Shown in pieces: positions 26,909 through 36,386 of a stretch of DNA of 64,000 nucleotides. The DNA comes from Marinoscillum sp049115815 (GTDB lineage: Bacteria > Bacteroidota > Bacteroidia > Cytophagales > Cyclobacteriaceae). The DNA is taken from NCBI GenBank assembly GCA_049115815.1, contig JAGDZO010000004.1:124001-188000 (forward strand), written 5' to 3'. A program made the translations under genes and the position numbers. Each line of letters begins with the position of its first letter. The stretch's first letter is position 1. The notes under the pieces were generated by a model that saw only the letters and a program-made list of their open reading frames with translations, was not told the origin of the DNA and ran no database searches.

Positions 26909-27604
26909 ATGAAAAAACTCTTGATCATAGTTGTCCTTTTGTCACTAACCCGAATGGGTGTAGGGCAATCTGATGATGAATTTTCGAGAGAGATTACTTG
27001 GGGAGTGAATAAAAATACCAATTCGGGACTCATTGGAGGGTTCTTCATGAAGTTTGGTTTTCAGAACCATGACAACATTTATAATATCTATGGAATAGAA
27101 TTTATCAATGTAAAACATCCTCTCGAGTATAATTATCGATCTAATACTTCAGGCACTTCGTTTGTATGGGGAAAGCAAAACTTTCTTTATTCCATAAGAG
27201 GCAGGTATGGGCGAGAGGTCATTTTGTTTACCAAGTCTCAAAAACAAGGCGTGCAGATAAGCGGTATTTTTGCGGGAGGCCCAACCATCGGTATTATAGC
27301 TCCCTACTATATTCTTTACAATGGCAGATATGAGCAATTTGACCCCAGACGGCACAGTTTCGGCGTGGTTCAAGGTTCGGGCAAGTTGTTTCAAGGGCTC
27401 AATGAATCCGAAATTACTTTCGGCCTAAACGCCAAAGCAGGTTTGTCTTTTGAATTTGGAGCATTTAAACACAATGTTGCTGGCATAGAGGTAGGGCTTT
27501 CAGCGGAGGCTTTTCCCAAAGAGATCATTTTGGTGCCTTCTCAAGAAAACAACGCAGTATTCACCGCACTATATTTTAACCTCTATTGGGGAACAAGAAG
27601 GTAG
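26909..27604 (+). CDS. Secreted, barrel-like protein of unknown function
   Basis: 231-residue protein with a signal peptide (1-19, ending GVGQ). The mature part alternates hydrophobic and polar residues in many short strands (GLIGGFFMKFGF, VFTALYFNLYWGTRR) and ends with an aromatic-rich strand, the usual look of a small outer-membrane beta-barrel. No family name is certain. It stands between ytxJ (48 bp upstream) and lipA (58 bp downstream) on the same strand. Confidence 0.7.
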   Translation: MKKLLIIVVLLSLTRMGVGQSDDEFSREITWGVNKNTNSGLIGGFFMKFGFQNHDNIYNIYGIEFINVKHPLEYNYRSNTSGTSFVWGKQNFLYSIRGRYGREVILFTKSQKQGVQISGIFAGGPTIGIIAPYYILYNGRYEQFDPRRHSFGVVQGSGKLFQGLNESEITFGLNAKAGLSFEFGAFKHNVAGIEVGLSAEAFPKEIILVPSQENNAVFTALYFNLYWGTRR

Positions 27605-27662
27605 TCTGGAGGGTTTGGAACTTTAGACCTTCACGGCTTTCTTTGCACCTTATTCCATATTC

Positions 27663-28550
27663 ATGATAGAACTTCCTACCGTATCACAAGACAAAGCTCA
27701 GAAAATAAAGAAACCTAACTGGTTGAGGGTGAAATTGCCCGTGGGCAAAGAATATGCGAGTGTCCGAAAAATCGTAGATAAGCATAAACTGCATACCATA
27801 TGCGAAAGTGGAAACTGTCCCAATATGGGCGAATGCTGGGGCGCGGGTACAGCTACCTTCATGATACTGGGTAACGTATGTACCCGAAGCTGCACTTTTT
27901 GTGCGGTAGCTACAGGGAGGCCACCAGAATATGATGAAGCAGAACCGCGCCGCGTGGCAGAAGCTATCAGCACTATGGGGGTAAAACATGCTGTTTTGAC
28001 TTCAGTCAATAGAGACGAACTAAAGGATAAGGGTGCAGAGATCTGGTACCAAACAGTGAAGTTGGTTAAAGAACTCAGTCCGCAAACCACCATAGAAACA
28101 TTGATCCCAGATGTGAAGTCAAACTGGGACGCCTTGTACCGGATGATCGAGCCTGGACAGGAGGTAGTCTCTCACAACATGGAGACCGTAGAGCGACTTT
28201 ACCGTCGAGTACGTCCTCAGGCGAAATATGCAAGAAGTCTGGAGCAGACCAAGCTTACCAAGGAGGCAGGCATGCGAACCAAATCGGGTATCATGCTTGG
28301 CTTGGGAGAAACACAAGATGAAGTACACAAAGCCATGGACGATTTGGTAGAAAATGGACTTGACATCCTGACTTTGGGTCAATACCTGCAGCCTACCAAA
28401 ATGCACATCGAAGTGGCAGAGTTTATACACCCAGATCAGTTTGATGCCTATAGACAAGAAGGACTCAAAAGAGGGCTTAAATATGTGGAGTCCGGACCAT
28501 TGGTGAGATCTTCTTACCATGCAGAGAAGCATGTAGACGTTCCGATTTAG
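27663..28550 (+). CDS. lipA: Lipoyl synthase
   Basis: Radical SAM enzyme that inserts two sulfurs into protein-bound octanoyl groups to make lipoate, needed by 2-oxoacid dehydrogenases and the glycine cleavage system. Both iron-sulfur clusters are intact: the auxiliary CX4CX5C (Cys47, Cys52, Cys58 in CESGNCPNMGEC) and the radical SAM CX3CX2C (Cys73, Cys77, Cys80 in CTRSCTFC). The C-terminal RSSYHA carries the serine that ligates the auxiliary cluster. The length of 295 fits. It is downstream of the E1 fusion gene, whose complex needs lipoate; lipB is not in the window. Confidence 0.96.
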   Translation: MIELPTVSQDKAQKIKKPNWLRVKLPVGKEYASVRKIVDKHKLHTICESGNCPNMGECWGAGTATFMILGNVCTRSCTFCAVATGRPPEYDEAEPRRVAEAISTMGVKHAVLTSVNRDELKDKGAEIWYQTVKLVKELSPQTTIETLIPDVKSNWDALYRMIEPGQEVVSHNMETVERLYRRVRPQAKYARSLEQTKLTKEAGMRTKSGIMLGLGETQDEVHKAMDDLVENGLDILTLGQYLQPTKMHIEVAEFIHPDQFDAYRQEGLKRGLKYVESGPLVRSSYHAEKHVDVPI

Positions 28551-28594
28551 ATCGATAGTGAACACTTTCGTGTTCGATATGATTCAGCACGATT

Positions 28595-28612
28595 GGCCTT
28601 ATCGGCCTTTTT
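28595..28612 (+). terminator. Possible weak terminator after lipA
   Basis: GGCC (28595-28598), loop TTATC, GGCC (28604-28607), then five T. The stem is only four pairs, so strength is doubtful. A second small hairpin, GAACAC-TTTC-GTGTTC, lies just upstream at 28560-28575 without a T run. Confidence 0.3.
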
Positions 28613-28681
28613 GGATGAACTAGGGATATTTTTTGGGTTGGCATGCAACTTGCCAAACCATTCCTCAATACTTAACCTGAC

Positions 28682-31102
28682 ATGCTTCGAAACTATCTAG
28701 TCACAGCGTTCCGCAACTTAAGAAGGAACAAAATCTATACTGCTCTTAACATCTTAGGGCTGGCTTTGGGAATTGGTTGCGCTCTGGTCATTTTTAAAGT
28801 GATCAGCTACGAAACCAGCTTCAACATCCATGAGGAGAATTACGATAAGATCTATCGGATAGTCAATGAAAACATTTATCCCGACCGGAGTGAGAAGGGA
28901 ATGGGTACCCCCCACCCACTTGGGCCCGCGGTAAAAGAGGAGTTTCCAGAAATATTGGAAGTCGTAAGAACGCAATATCTGGGCGGAGATCAGCTCAATA
29001 TTACCGATGGTGGAGAGTTGAAGAAATTCCTCATAGAAGAGGGAATCATGTTTACCGAGCCCGGATTTTTCAAGATATTCTCCGTCAAATGGGTGGCTGG
29101 AGATGCTGAGAATCCCCTTGACCAACCCAACACCGTCATCTTGACGCGCTCAGCGGCTTCTTTACTATTTGGACTGCCCGAGGAGCGTGCCGCTGAGGCC
29201 ATTCAGCGCACGGTAAACTACGGTAACATCAAAGATTTTATCGTTACCGGAGTGGTGGAAGACCCAATTGAACCTACATCGATTCCCTACAAATTCATCT
29301 TTGAATACAACAGTCAAAAGGGGGAGATCAGTCCTTACTATGACCCTACTCAGTGGAACTCTACAAGCTCCGCTACCAATACCTATATTCTCACGGACGA
29401 ACACTTTAGTCAGAAGGCCTTCGATTCTAAAATGCTGGATTTTGTGGAGAAGTATAGAGGAGAAGGCGAATCAGAAAAAATTAGATATACGGCACAACCG
29501 TTCTCGGACATTGCTTTTGATGATGAATATGGCAATTACGCAGGAGCCACCTCCAAAGAATTTTTGATTGCTCTGGGCATTATTGGTCTCTTTTTGGTTC
29601 TCACGGCCAGTATCAATTTTGTCAATTTGGCTACAGCCCAGGCATCTAACCGCGCCAAAGAAATTGGGGTGAGAAAAGCCATTGGAGGCATGTCTAGTCA
29701 GCTAGTGGTTCAGTTTCTTTCGGAGATAGCCATGATCACTTTTTTTGCTGTGATCATTTCTTTGGCCATTTCGGAGATCATGTTTAATCTGCTCCAGGAT
29801 ATCATTGGCTATCAGCTGTCAGTTGATGTGTTTGGCTCAGCTACTACCTTATTGTTTTTGATTGGGATCTTTTTGATAGTCACGTTGCTTTCTGGATTTT
29901 ATCCAGCCATACTACTCTCTAGAATGAACGCAATCGACGCACTCAAAAAGCGCATAAATGGAAAAACTCAAACCGGTCTGTCATTGCGAAAAGGTCTGGT
30001 CACCCTTCAGTTCGCTATATCGCAATTTCTAATAGTGGGAACGCTAATTGTGTCTTCCCAAACTGATTTCTTTCTCAACAAAGAACTAGGGTTCGATACG
30101 GAGGCTATTTTCACAAGTTATCTGCCCGAGAGAGATTCAGTGAAAATGATGCGTTTCAAAACGGAGATGCTCTCTTCACCGGCTATTGAAGCTGTGTCGT
30201 TCAACCTGAGTGAGCCAACAGGAAACTCTAATTCTAAGAGTAATTTTAACTATGCCCCACTAGAATCTAAGAACTCATATCATGCCAATTTCAAGGCTGT
30301 GGATGAAGATTTCATCGATTTATTTGGCTTAGAAATCCTCGCCGGAGAGCCTGTGAGACCAGACAATGGAAAAACAATAGTGGTCAATGAAAAAGTGGCC
30401 AAGCTGATGGGTTTTGAAGGTCGCTATGATGAGGTAATCGGGGAAACCTTATCTACGGGTTGGGGAGGAGATAAAAGAATAATTGGGGTGGTGAAGGACT
30501 TTCATACCTACACTTTGGAAGAAGAATTGGATTTCGTTATTCTGATGAATTATTACAAGGCATTTTACAGCATTTCTATCAGGGCCACATCGATTCATGC
30601 TCTGAAGGAAGCCACAAACCACTACGAGAGATCATGGGAGCGGGTATACCCCGAGTTTTTCACTATTTACGATTTTTATGATGAGAACCTCGCTGAGAAT
30701 TATCAGGAAGTGCAGAATGTGACCCTGCTACTTAGAATTTTCGCCATCATCTCCATCTTGATTGGATGTTTTGGACTCTATGGCTTGATCTCATTTATGG
30801 CAATGAATAAGACGAAGGAGATTGGCGTAAGGAAAGTACTTGGAGCATCTACATTTAGCATATTGTCCATTTTCTCTAAGGAAGTGTTGGTACTTATGAC
30901 CGTGGCTTTTATGATTACTACGCCAGTAGCTATCTACTATCTTGGTATGTGGCTAGATACGTTTGCTTATAGTATAGAAATGGGCCCTGAGTTTTTTGCT
31001 GTTGCATTTGGGGCGACACTACTCATAGCCATCACCACCATTAGTCACAAGACGATTACTACAGCTTTGATCAATCCTGCAGATACGCTTAAGGACGATT
31101 AG
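28682..31102 (+). CDS. FtsX/MacB-type ABC transporter permease, orphan
   Basis: 806-residue inner-membrane permease: N-terminal helix (about 20-42), a periplasmic MacB-type core domain (about 45-280), three helices near 290-430, a second periplasmic domain (about 440-660), and three closing helices near 680-790. The start MLRNYLVTAFRNLRRNKIYT and both EIGVRKxxG signatures (KEIGVRKAIGGMSS and KEIGVRKVLGASTF) are typical of the large duplicated FtsX permeases found in many copies in Cytophagales, thought to export peptides or lipids or act in stress signalling. No ATPase gene is next to it, so the ATPase must be elsewhere. Its stop overlaps the convergent bestrophin gene by 4 bp. Confidence 0.88.
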   Translation: MLRNYLVTAFRNLRRNKIYTALNILGLALGIGCALVIFKVISYETSFNIHEENYDKIYRIVNENIYPDRSEKGMGTPHPLGPAVKEEFPEILEVVRTQYLGGDQLNITDGGELKKFLIEEGIMFTEPGFFKIFSVKWVAGDAENPLDQPNTVILTRSAASLLFGLPEERAAEAIQRTVNYGNIKDFIVTGVVEDPIEPTSIPYKFIFEYNSQKGEISPYYDPTQWNSTSSATNTYILTDEHFSQKAFDSKMLDFVEKYRGEGESEKIRYTAQPFSDIAFDDEYGNYAGATSKEFLIALGIIGLFLVLTASINFVNLATAQASNRAKEIGVRKAIGGMSSQLVVQFLSEIAMITFFAVIISLAISEIMFNLLQDIIGYQLSVDVFGSATTLLFLIGIFLIVTLLSGFYPAILLSRMNAIDALKKRINGKTQTGLSLRKGLVTLQFAISQFLIVGTLIVSSQTDFFLNKELGFDTEAIFTSYLPERDSVKMMRFKTEMLSSPAIEAVSFNLSEPTGNSNSKSNFNYAPLESKNSYHANFKAVDEDFIDLFGLEILAGEPVRPDNGKTIVVNEKVAKLMGFEGRYDEVIGETLSTGWGGDKRIIGVVKDFHTYTLEEELDFVILMNYYKAFYSISIRATSIHALKEATNHYERSWERVYPEFFTIYDFYDENLAENYQEVQNVTLLLRIFAIISILIGCFGLYGLISFMAMNKTKEIGVRKVLGASTFSILSIFSKEVLVLMTVAFMITTPVAIYYLGMWLDTFAYSIEMGPEFFAVAFGATLLIAITTISHKTITTALINPADTLKDD

Positions 31103-31971
31103 GGGTGTAAAATTTCGGAGACATTAGCCTTGATTTTGACAGACAATTCATCAAGTGGCAAATCATTGATGTCTTTGCCGAAAGGGTCTTCAATCTCTTC
31201 GGAGATTAGCTCAATGCTCACCAGGAAGTAAAAAGCCAACATCACGATGGCCACAGTCCAATAGCCAAAATCCCATAGAAAACTCACGGGCAAAGTGATG
31301 GCATATATGAACAGAAACTTTTTGATAAACATGCTGTAGGAGTATGGTATCGGCGTGGATTTAATTCTCTCACAAGCGCCGATAATATCTGTAAACCCTT
31401 TAAGCTCTTTATCCAATATGAAAAGTTCTTCGGCAGTGATGTTACCTTCTTTTTTGCACTTCATCACGCGCTCATAGAGCAGCCTATTGACCATATTGGG
31501 CCTGTGCTTGCTGTTGATGATTCTGGTTTTGACGTCCTCATCTACTATATCCAGCTCTCCCACCATGATGCTGTCCCGTAGGTGTTCTTTCATCGAGAAG
31601 GCCTCATTGGGGATCATACGCCTAAAAAACTCACGATCTTCAGTAGCGTCTTTCGGTAGAAATGCTTCAATTTTTATGGCCAATTGACGTGAGTCGTTGA
31701 CTAACTGGCCCCAAAGCTTTCGTCCTTCCCACCATCTATCATATGCTGTATTGGTACGCAATACAAGGAACAAACCAAGGATAACTCCGAGAATAGAGTG
31801 AAAAGCGATGGTTCCATTGTAATGAAAATTAAAGACGTCAATTACAAAAAAGCATAGCAAAAGAGTGAATACCCCTACAAAGAGTAGCAAGGGGAAAAGG
31901 AGTTTCATCACATATCTGCTGTATGTATCAAACAGCAGGGAGAACCAAGACTTAGGATTATACTGGATCAT
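31099..31971 (-). CDS. Bestrophin family anion channel
   Basis: 290-residue membrane protein of the bestrophin / UPF0187 family, homologues of animal chloride channels. Four membrane segments are visible: two N-terminal (about 18-45 and 50-68) and two near 220-260. Family marks are the opening YNPKSWFSLLFDTYSRYVM, LVLRTNTAYDRWWEGRKLWG with the conserved Asn-x-Ala-x-x-Arg-Trp pattern, and a C-terminal VSIELISEEIEDPFGKDIND. It is the last gene of a minus-strand run and lies 20 bp after the GH3 gene. Bacterial members pass ions, often cations; the ion here is not known. Confidence 0.87.
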   Translation of the reverse strand: MIQYNPKSWFSLLFDTYSRYVMKLLFPLLLFVGVFTLLLCFFVIDVFNFHYNGTIAFHSILGVILGLFLVLRTNTAYDRWWEGRKLWGQLVNDSRQLAIKIEAFLPKDATEDREFFRRMIPNEAFSMKEHLRDSIMVGELDIVDEDVKTRIINSKHRPNMVNRLLYERVMKCKKEGNITAEELFILDKELKGFTDIIGACERIKSTPIPYSYSMFIKKFLFIYAITLPVSFLWDFGYWTVAIVMLAFYFLVSIELISEEIEDPFGKDINDLPLDELSVKIKANVSEILHP

Positions 31972-31991
31972 AGTTATTACCTAATCAGGAT

Positions 31992-33125
31992 TTAGTTGTC
32001 TTCAATGGGCGCGGTGAGCATCATATCAGCTTTGAGCTTCATGATTCTTAGATACGATTCCGCAATTCGTTCTTGGGTAATATCTCCATTTTTCACGAGA
32101 CTCTTGATGATGTCATGAATTTGATCAGCGGTTACCAATTCATACTGCGGCACATTGTTGGCAAATAGCAGTATATCAACACCCGCAATGATAGCCATCT
32201 TGATGGCCTCTTCTAGCCCATACTCTGCGGAAATGGCCCTCATTTGCATATCGTCAGATACTACCACACCTTCAAAATCAAGTAGCCCCCTAAGCACATC
32301 CGAAATTATCCTATCTGATAAGGTGGCTGGGATTTTCCTGTCGTCTAATACCTGATTGACTATATGAGCAGTCATAACGGCTCTTACTTTTCCAGAATCC
32401 AATAACCTGCTGTAGGGCGTCAACTCCTGAAACCTCCAAGTACTGGACACATCAGCTAACCCTAAGTGCGAATCAGCCTCGGAACTACCATGTCCTGGAA
32501 AATGCTTGAGTACTGTGGTGATGCCAAATGTTTCATGCGCTGAAATGACTTGCTCTGCATGAAGCGCCACTGAGTCAGGGTCTGCCGAAAAGGATCTTTC
32601 CAGCCCACCAATTACAGGGTTGGAAGGGTTGATGTTGACATCTACAGTCGGAGCGAAATTCATATTGATACCTAATTGGTACAATGTGCCAGCAGTTTTT
32701 AAGGCATACTGATAAGTGCTGTCAGGCTGCCCAATGGTGCCTAGTCTCTGAGCTGATTTGGTTTGTGGATACCCGTATTTTGGCTTTAGCCGATTCACTC
32801 GTCCACCTTCTTCATCAATGCTCACAAACAAAGGAATGGGTGAGGCATTCTGAGCAAACTGTATGATCTCTTTAAGTTTTTTCGAGGTATTGTCTGGACT
32901 GAGATTTTTTTCAAACAATATGATACTACCCACCTTACCGTCCTTGATGGATTGAAAAACGGGAGCTTTTTTGTCAAGATCACTGAAATCCCCAATTCCC
33001 GTTAGAATCATTTGTCCGATCATCATGCCTAGAGAGTCAGTCACTGCGAGGCTGTCGGAAGATTGTGCAGTCGCGCCTAGAAGACTAACCAATGCGAATG
33101 CAGAAGCGAGAATCGCTTTTTTCAT
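31992..33125 (-). CDS. Secreted glycoside hydrolase family 3 (NagZ-like beta-N-acetylhexosaminidase)
   Basis: 377 residues with a signal peptide (1-21), so periplasmic or outer-membrane facing, unlike cytoplasmic E. coli NagZ. GH3 motifs: SIDEEGGRVNRL (about 102-113), the NagZ-type acid/base loop KHFPGHGSSEADSHLGL with Asp218/His220, and the nucleophile Asp291 in VVSDDMQM. The Asp-His dyad marks the NagZ branch, which removes N-acetylglucosamine from peptidoglycan fragments. The start overlaps the stop of the upstream PLP enzyme gene by 4 bp (ATGA), so the two are translationally coupled. Confidence 0.9.
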   Translation of the reverse strand: MKKAILASAFALVSLLGATAQSSDSLAVTDSLGMMIGQMILTGIGDFSDLDKKAPVFQSIKDGKVGSIILFEKNLSPDNTSKKLKEIIQFAQNASPIPLFVSIDEEGGRVNRLKPKYGYPQTKSAQRLGTIGQPDSTYQYALKTAGTLYQLGINMNFAPTVDVNINPSNPVIGGLERSFSADPDSVALHAEQVISAHETFGITTVLKHFPGHGSSEADSHLGLADVSSTWRFQELTPYSRLLDSGKVRAVMTAHIVNQVLDDRKIPATLSDRIISDVLRGLLDFEGVVVSDDMQMRAISAEYGLEEAIKMAIIAGVDILLFANNVPQYELVTADQIHDIIKSLVKNGDITQERIAESYLRIMKLKADMMLTAPIEDN

Positions 33126-34207
33126 AGAAGTGCTTTGTTATACTTGTCAATAATTTGACCATTCAAAGATACATAGTAAGGCTGAAGGTCTGCCGCAAGG
33201 CAACTATGCACAGGCAAAATTCCTACCAAGTCGCCAATCTGCAGTGAATCAATGTAAGATCGATCACCTGAAATGATACCATGCTCTTGCGAAAGTCTGG
33301 CCAATTTGGCTTTTGGTTTCGGAAGCCAACCATCGCCTTTCCATTCGACGACTGTCCCAAAATCTTTCCCCTCCTTTGTTTCTATATGATCTTTGGATAG
33401 ATGAACTGCTCCCCCATAAATCACCGCTTCGTTGCGCTCTGGATGAACGGCCACCACCGGACACACAAGACAAACCGCGACCTGGTGAAGTTCACAAGAC
33501 CCAAAATGCGCTTGTATGGTGTCATAAAAAACGAAATTTCCAGGTCGTAATTCGTCTACTCCTGGAAACAGATCAAGTAAGGAACATGTAGGGGTATCTC
33601 CATAGGAAACGCTCAAATTGGGTTGTCCTAGTTCCTTTTTTATTTCATTTAGCAGCTTCATCGAGTTATCAAAGATGTCTTTGGCTTCCTGAACAGTCAG
33701 CGGTTGATAACTATGTCCGGCATGCGCCAATAAGCCTTTCAATTGATGATTAGGATTTTTGCTCTTAGATGCTTGTACGATAGCCTCAATATTTTCTGGA
33801 AGCATACCTGTGCGATGTGTGCCTACATCTATTTTCAGGTAATAACCGACAGGGGCTTTGACATGCTTATTGAGGTGGTCTAATGCTTCTGGCGAAACTA
33901 TGGTTACATGGAGATGAATCTGATTGGCCAACCGATCTATTGCTTCAGCTTCAAGCGGATTGTATGGGAAAGCAATCGTGAGATCTTTCCATCCGGCCTT
34001 TGCAAAAAAACAAGCCATATCTACGGACGATACAGTTGCCTTTTCAATACCCGCTTCTCGGAACCATTGTGCAATCTCAGCCGATTGATGAGTCTTGAAA
34101 TGAGGCCTCAACACAGTGCCATTTTTGATAGCTTTTGTTTGCATGGTTGCAATATTCTTTCGCGCGATTTGCTTGCTAACTATCAGTGTCGGTTTAGTTA
34201 TTTTCAT
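33122..34207 (-). CDS. PLP fold-III enzyme, D-serine dehydratase / D-threonine aldolase-like
   Basis: 361-residue cytoplasmic enzyme with an alanine-racemase-like PLP barrel and a C-terminal beta domain. The PLP lysine is Lys38 in RPHFKTHQS. The C-terminal metal site reads LPVHSCLAADL, i.e. His334-x-Cys336. From memory, chicken D-serine dehydratase binds zinc through His-x-Cys, while Alcaligenes D-threonine aldolase uses His-x-Asp, so the residues favour the dehydratase branch. Either way a D-beta-hydroxy amino acid is the expected substrate. The gene overlaps the ceramidase-like gene by 14 bp upstream and GH3 by 4 bp downstream. Confidence 0.85.
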   Translation of the reverse strand: MKITKPTLIVSKQIARKNIATMQTKAIKNGTVLRPHFKTHQSAEIAQWFREAGIEKATVSSVDMACFFAKAGWKDLTIAFPYNPLEAEAIDRLANQIHLHVTIVSPEALDHLNKHVKAPVGYYLKIDVGTHRTGMLPENIEAIVQASKSKNPNHQLKGLLAHAGHSYQPLTVQEAKDIFDNSMKLLNEIKKELGQPNLSVSYGDTPTCSLLDLFPGVDELRPGNFVFYDTIQAHFGSCELHQVAVCLVCPVVAVHPERNEAVIYGGAVHLSKDHIETKEGKDFGTVVEWKGDGWLPKPKAKLARLSQEHGIISGDRSYIDSLQIGDLVGILPVHSCLAADLQPYYVSLNGQIIDKYNKALL

Positions 34208-35576
34208 CTAATATCTTAAGTATTCTGCGGATGGTTTCGGAGAAGTAGGCTCCTGCATAGGGTCCTTGCCAGCTCATGGTTCTGGATTCGTATTTATTGA
34301 GGTCGTACCAATCGTCCTTGATCACATAGCCACCATAATCACCATTGAACGAAGTGATGATTAAGTTAAGGTTCAGGGATTTGGCATAGTCATAGAGAGG
34401 TACTGCCAATTCGCCCGAAAACTCTACGGGCAGCCCAATCAAAATCGTATTACCGAGAGTTAATACAGAAATCTCAGAATTATAATCTCCAAAGGCCCAG
34501 TGGAAAAGCCATGGTCGAAAGGCGATGTTTTCTGCTATTTTGAATGTAGGATCCGGCATAGCTACGTTCAACCTAAAGATCTCTAAGGAAACATCCTGAG
34601 GTATCTGTGCACCACCCAGTAGCCGAAACAACCTATGTTGGGCTACAAGTTTATCTGCAATTGTTTGGCGGTTTGCACCTGGATTTTCTCCCAACTTGAC
34701 AGGACCCATGCTACCTACTGCACCCGCGGCAAAAGCTGAAAAATGGATCATAGAATCTTCCAAAAGTTTTTGGTTGAGCAAGGCCGGGTAATCTCCTGAT
34801 ACAGAATTATTGTGATGATCGAAGGTGGTAGCATGCGCACTGTAGAAATTGAGATACCCCTGAAGAGAATCTTTTTGAATACTCAGTATTTTGAACCAAG
34901 GATCAACTTCACCTTGACTTTTTACCAATCTATTTCTGACCAGATCGTCTATCATGAGCTCACCAAAACTAATCGCGCCAGTCCCAACGGACTGTTCTGC
35001 ACTGAGGATAGAGGAAATAACATGATCACCGATCTCTTGAACATATCTCCGATCAAAACTACCTGCAAACAATTCACCCACTACCCCTGGCGCCCACCCT
35101 CCAATGCTAGAGTGTGAATGACTCGCCGTAAAATAGAGTTGGTCTCTCGTCCAATGCTCTGGCAAGTTGCTAGCAATGTAGTGGTCTACTTCAGGATGAA
35201 TGAGCAGTAGATCGGCGGTGATCACAGCCACCTTTTTATCTCCTTGCTGGAAAATGATGGTTTTCACATAGATGGAATCTTGGATTTGATCAAATGCTTT
35301 CGCATCTCTTGCGCCATATCCAGCCAGCGGAGCTGCTTCTGTTGGTGTGATGTTGACCTGACTCCAACCGATCATCAATTGATCCTTAGAAGGTTTCATC
35401 TCTAAATGCTTCTGCAGTGAATCGAGGCGCTCATTCATCGCTAAGTAATAAGCCGTGGATTGATAATGACTTCTATCCACAATCTGTAGTGTGGCTATCG
35501 CTAATAGTCCCACGATGACCAAAAATGTCATTAGTACCCAGATTACTTTTCTCAGCATGTCCAAATTTAATGGCAT
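34194..35576 (-). CDS. Neutral/alkaline ceramidase-like protein, membrane anchored
   Basis: 460-residue protein with an N-terminal membrane helix (about 10-32) and an extracytoplasmic domain related to the neutral ceramidase N-terminal domain. Marks: IGWSQVNITPTEAAPLAGYG at the domain start, a zinc-site histidine motif FTASHSHSSIGGW, the FYSAHATTFDHHNN histidine cluster, and GAVGSMGP near the expected serine region (the neutral ceramidase GDVSPN motif is not exact here). Members hydrolyse ceramide or related amides; the real substrate is uncertain because the C-terminal domain of true ceramidases is absent. A second start, six codons in (MLRKVIW), lies just behind a TAAATTTG promoter-like word at 35562-35569. 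Confidence 0.8.
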   Translation of the reverse strand: MPLNLDMLRKVIWVLMTFLVIVGLLAIATLQIVDRSHYQSTAYYLAMNERLDSLQKHLEMKPSKDQLMIGWSQVNITPTEAAPLAGYGARDAKAFDQIQDSIYVKTIIFQQGDKKVAVITADLLLIHPEVDHYIASNLPEHWTRDQLYFTASHSHSSIGGWAPGVVGELFAGSFDRRYVQEIGDHVISSILSAEQSVGTGAISFGELMIDDLVRNRLVKSQGEVDPWFKILSIQKDSLQGYLNFYSAHATTFDHHNNSVSGDYPALLNQKLLEDSMIHFSAFAAGAVGSMGPVKLGENPGANRQTIADKLVAQHRLFRLLGGAQIPQDVSLEIFRLNVAMPDPTFKIAENIAFRPWLFHWAFGDYNSEISVLTLGNTILIGLPVEFSGELAVPLYDYAKSLNLNLIITSFNGDYGGYVIKDDWYDLNKYESRTMSWQGPYAGAYFSETIRRILKILDENN

Positions 35577-35615
35577 GATCGGCCAAATGGATAGTTTCTG
35601 AAAAGAACTTGATTC

Positions 35616-36386
35616 ATGGTACTATTTGGTCAATCTTGTGAAGGAGGGAATGTCCCGTGGTACGATAAATTACTAGAGGATAAATGTGTATTATCAACTT
35701 TGGTTGATAGTTTCGCAACTCAAACCAACTGTCTCGGCGTTTTGGAAAAAGTCGCTTTCGAATTCTTGGGCTTACAATTATTGGAGCCACTAAGCACATT
35801 GATGAATTGGGTACTCGCTTTCGAATGTGGGTATTTATACACTAGGCTCAAAGGAGAAGGCAGTTCATTTAAGAAATTCTGGTCTTACTATTTTTTGATT
35901 TCAGCCATCTCATTCGTTTTTGGAGGTTTCTCCCATCTCATTTTCAACTATACAGGGATGCTTGGCAAAATCCCCAATTGGTCTTTGGGGATCATAGCCG
36001 CTGCTTGCGCTGAGATGGGCTTGATTAGCGATATAGAAGATGATAAAAAACGGCGAATGCTCTTGACTGTCATTAGGAGTGCTGCGTTTGCTTCATTTGT
36101 CATGTTGGCACTTGATTTTCACTTCAAGTGGGTCATGGTGGCTGTTGGTTTGAAGTTCGTATTTATCATAGTCACTTCCATATCAAGGTATCGATCTGGA
36201 ATTTCTGGGTACAAGAATTTCTTGATTGGTGCGGCCTTACTCTTTCTTATGGCTCCTGTGAAAATCGGTGAAATAGATATTCATCCGGCATATTTCAATC
36301 GGGATGATATCGCCCACTTCTTAATGCTCCCAGCTTACTGGTTCTTCTTCAAGGGAGTGACGAGTGTGGAGGAAGCTAGAGAGTAG
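35616..36386 (+). CDS. Integral membrane protein, about seven helices, unknown
   Basis: 256-residue hydrophobic protein with six or seven predicted membrane segments and short loops. No family is certain. Conserved-looking polar residues sit in or near the helices: a Ser-His pair in GGFSHLIFNY, LDFHFKW in a middle helix, and RDDIAHFLMLPAYWFFF in the last. A layout of Ser, Asp and His inside seven helices is reminiscent of the CREST hydrolase superfamily, but this is only a visual hint. It is divergent from the ceramidase-like gene across 39 bp and abuts the convergent comM gene with no gap. Confidence 0.7.
   Translation: MVLFGQSCEGGNVPWYDKLLEDKCVLSTLVDSFATQTNCLGVLEKVAFEFLGLQLLEPLSTLMNWVLAFECGYLYTRLKGEGSSFKKFWSYYFLISAISFVFGGFSHLIFNYTGMLGKIPNWSLGIIAAACAEMGLISDIEDDKKRRMLLTVIRSAAFASFVMLALDFHFKWVMVAVGLKFVFIIVTSISRYRSGISGYKNFLIGAALLFLMAPVKIGEIDIHPAYFNRDDIAHFLMLPAYWFFFKGVTSVEEARE

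Noticed and set aside
28119..28565. Minus-strand open frame of 148 codons over lipA
   Set aside because: Antisense shadow of lipA, whose cluster cysteines and length are intact.
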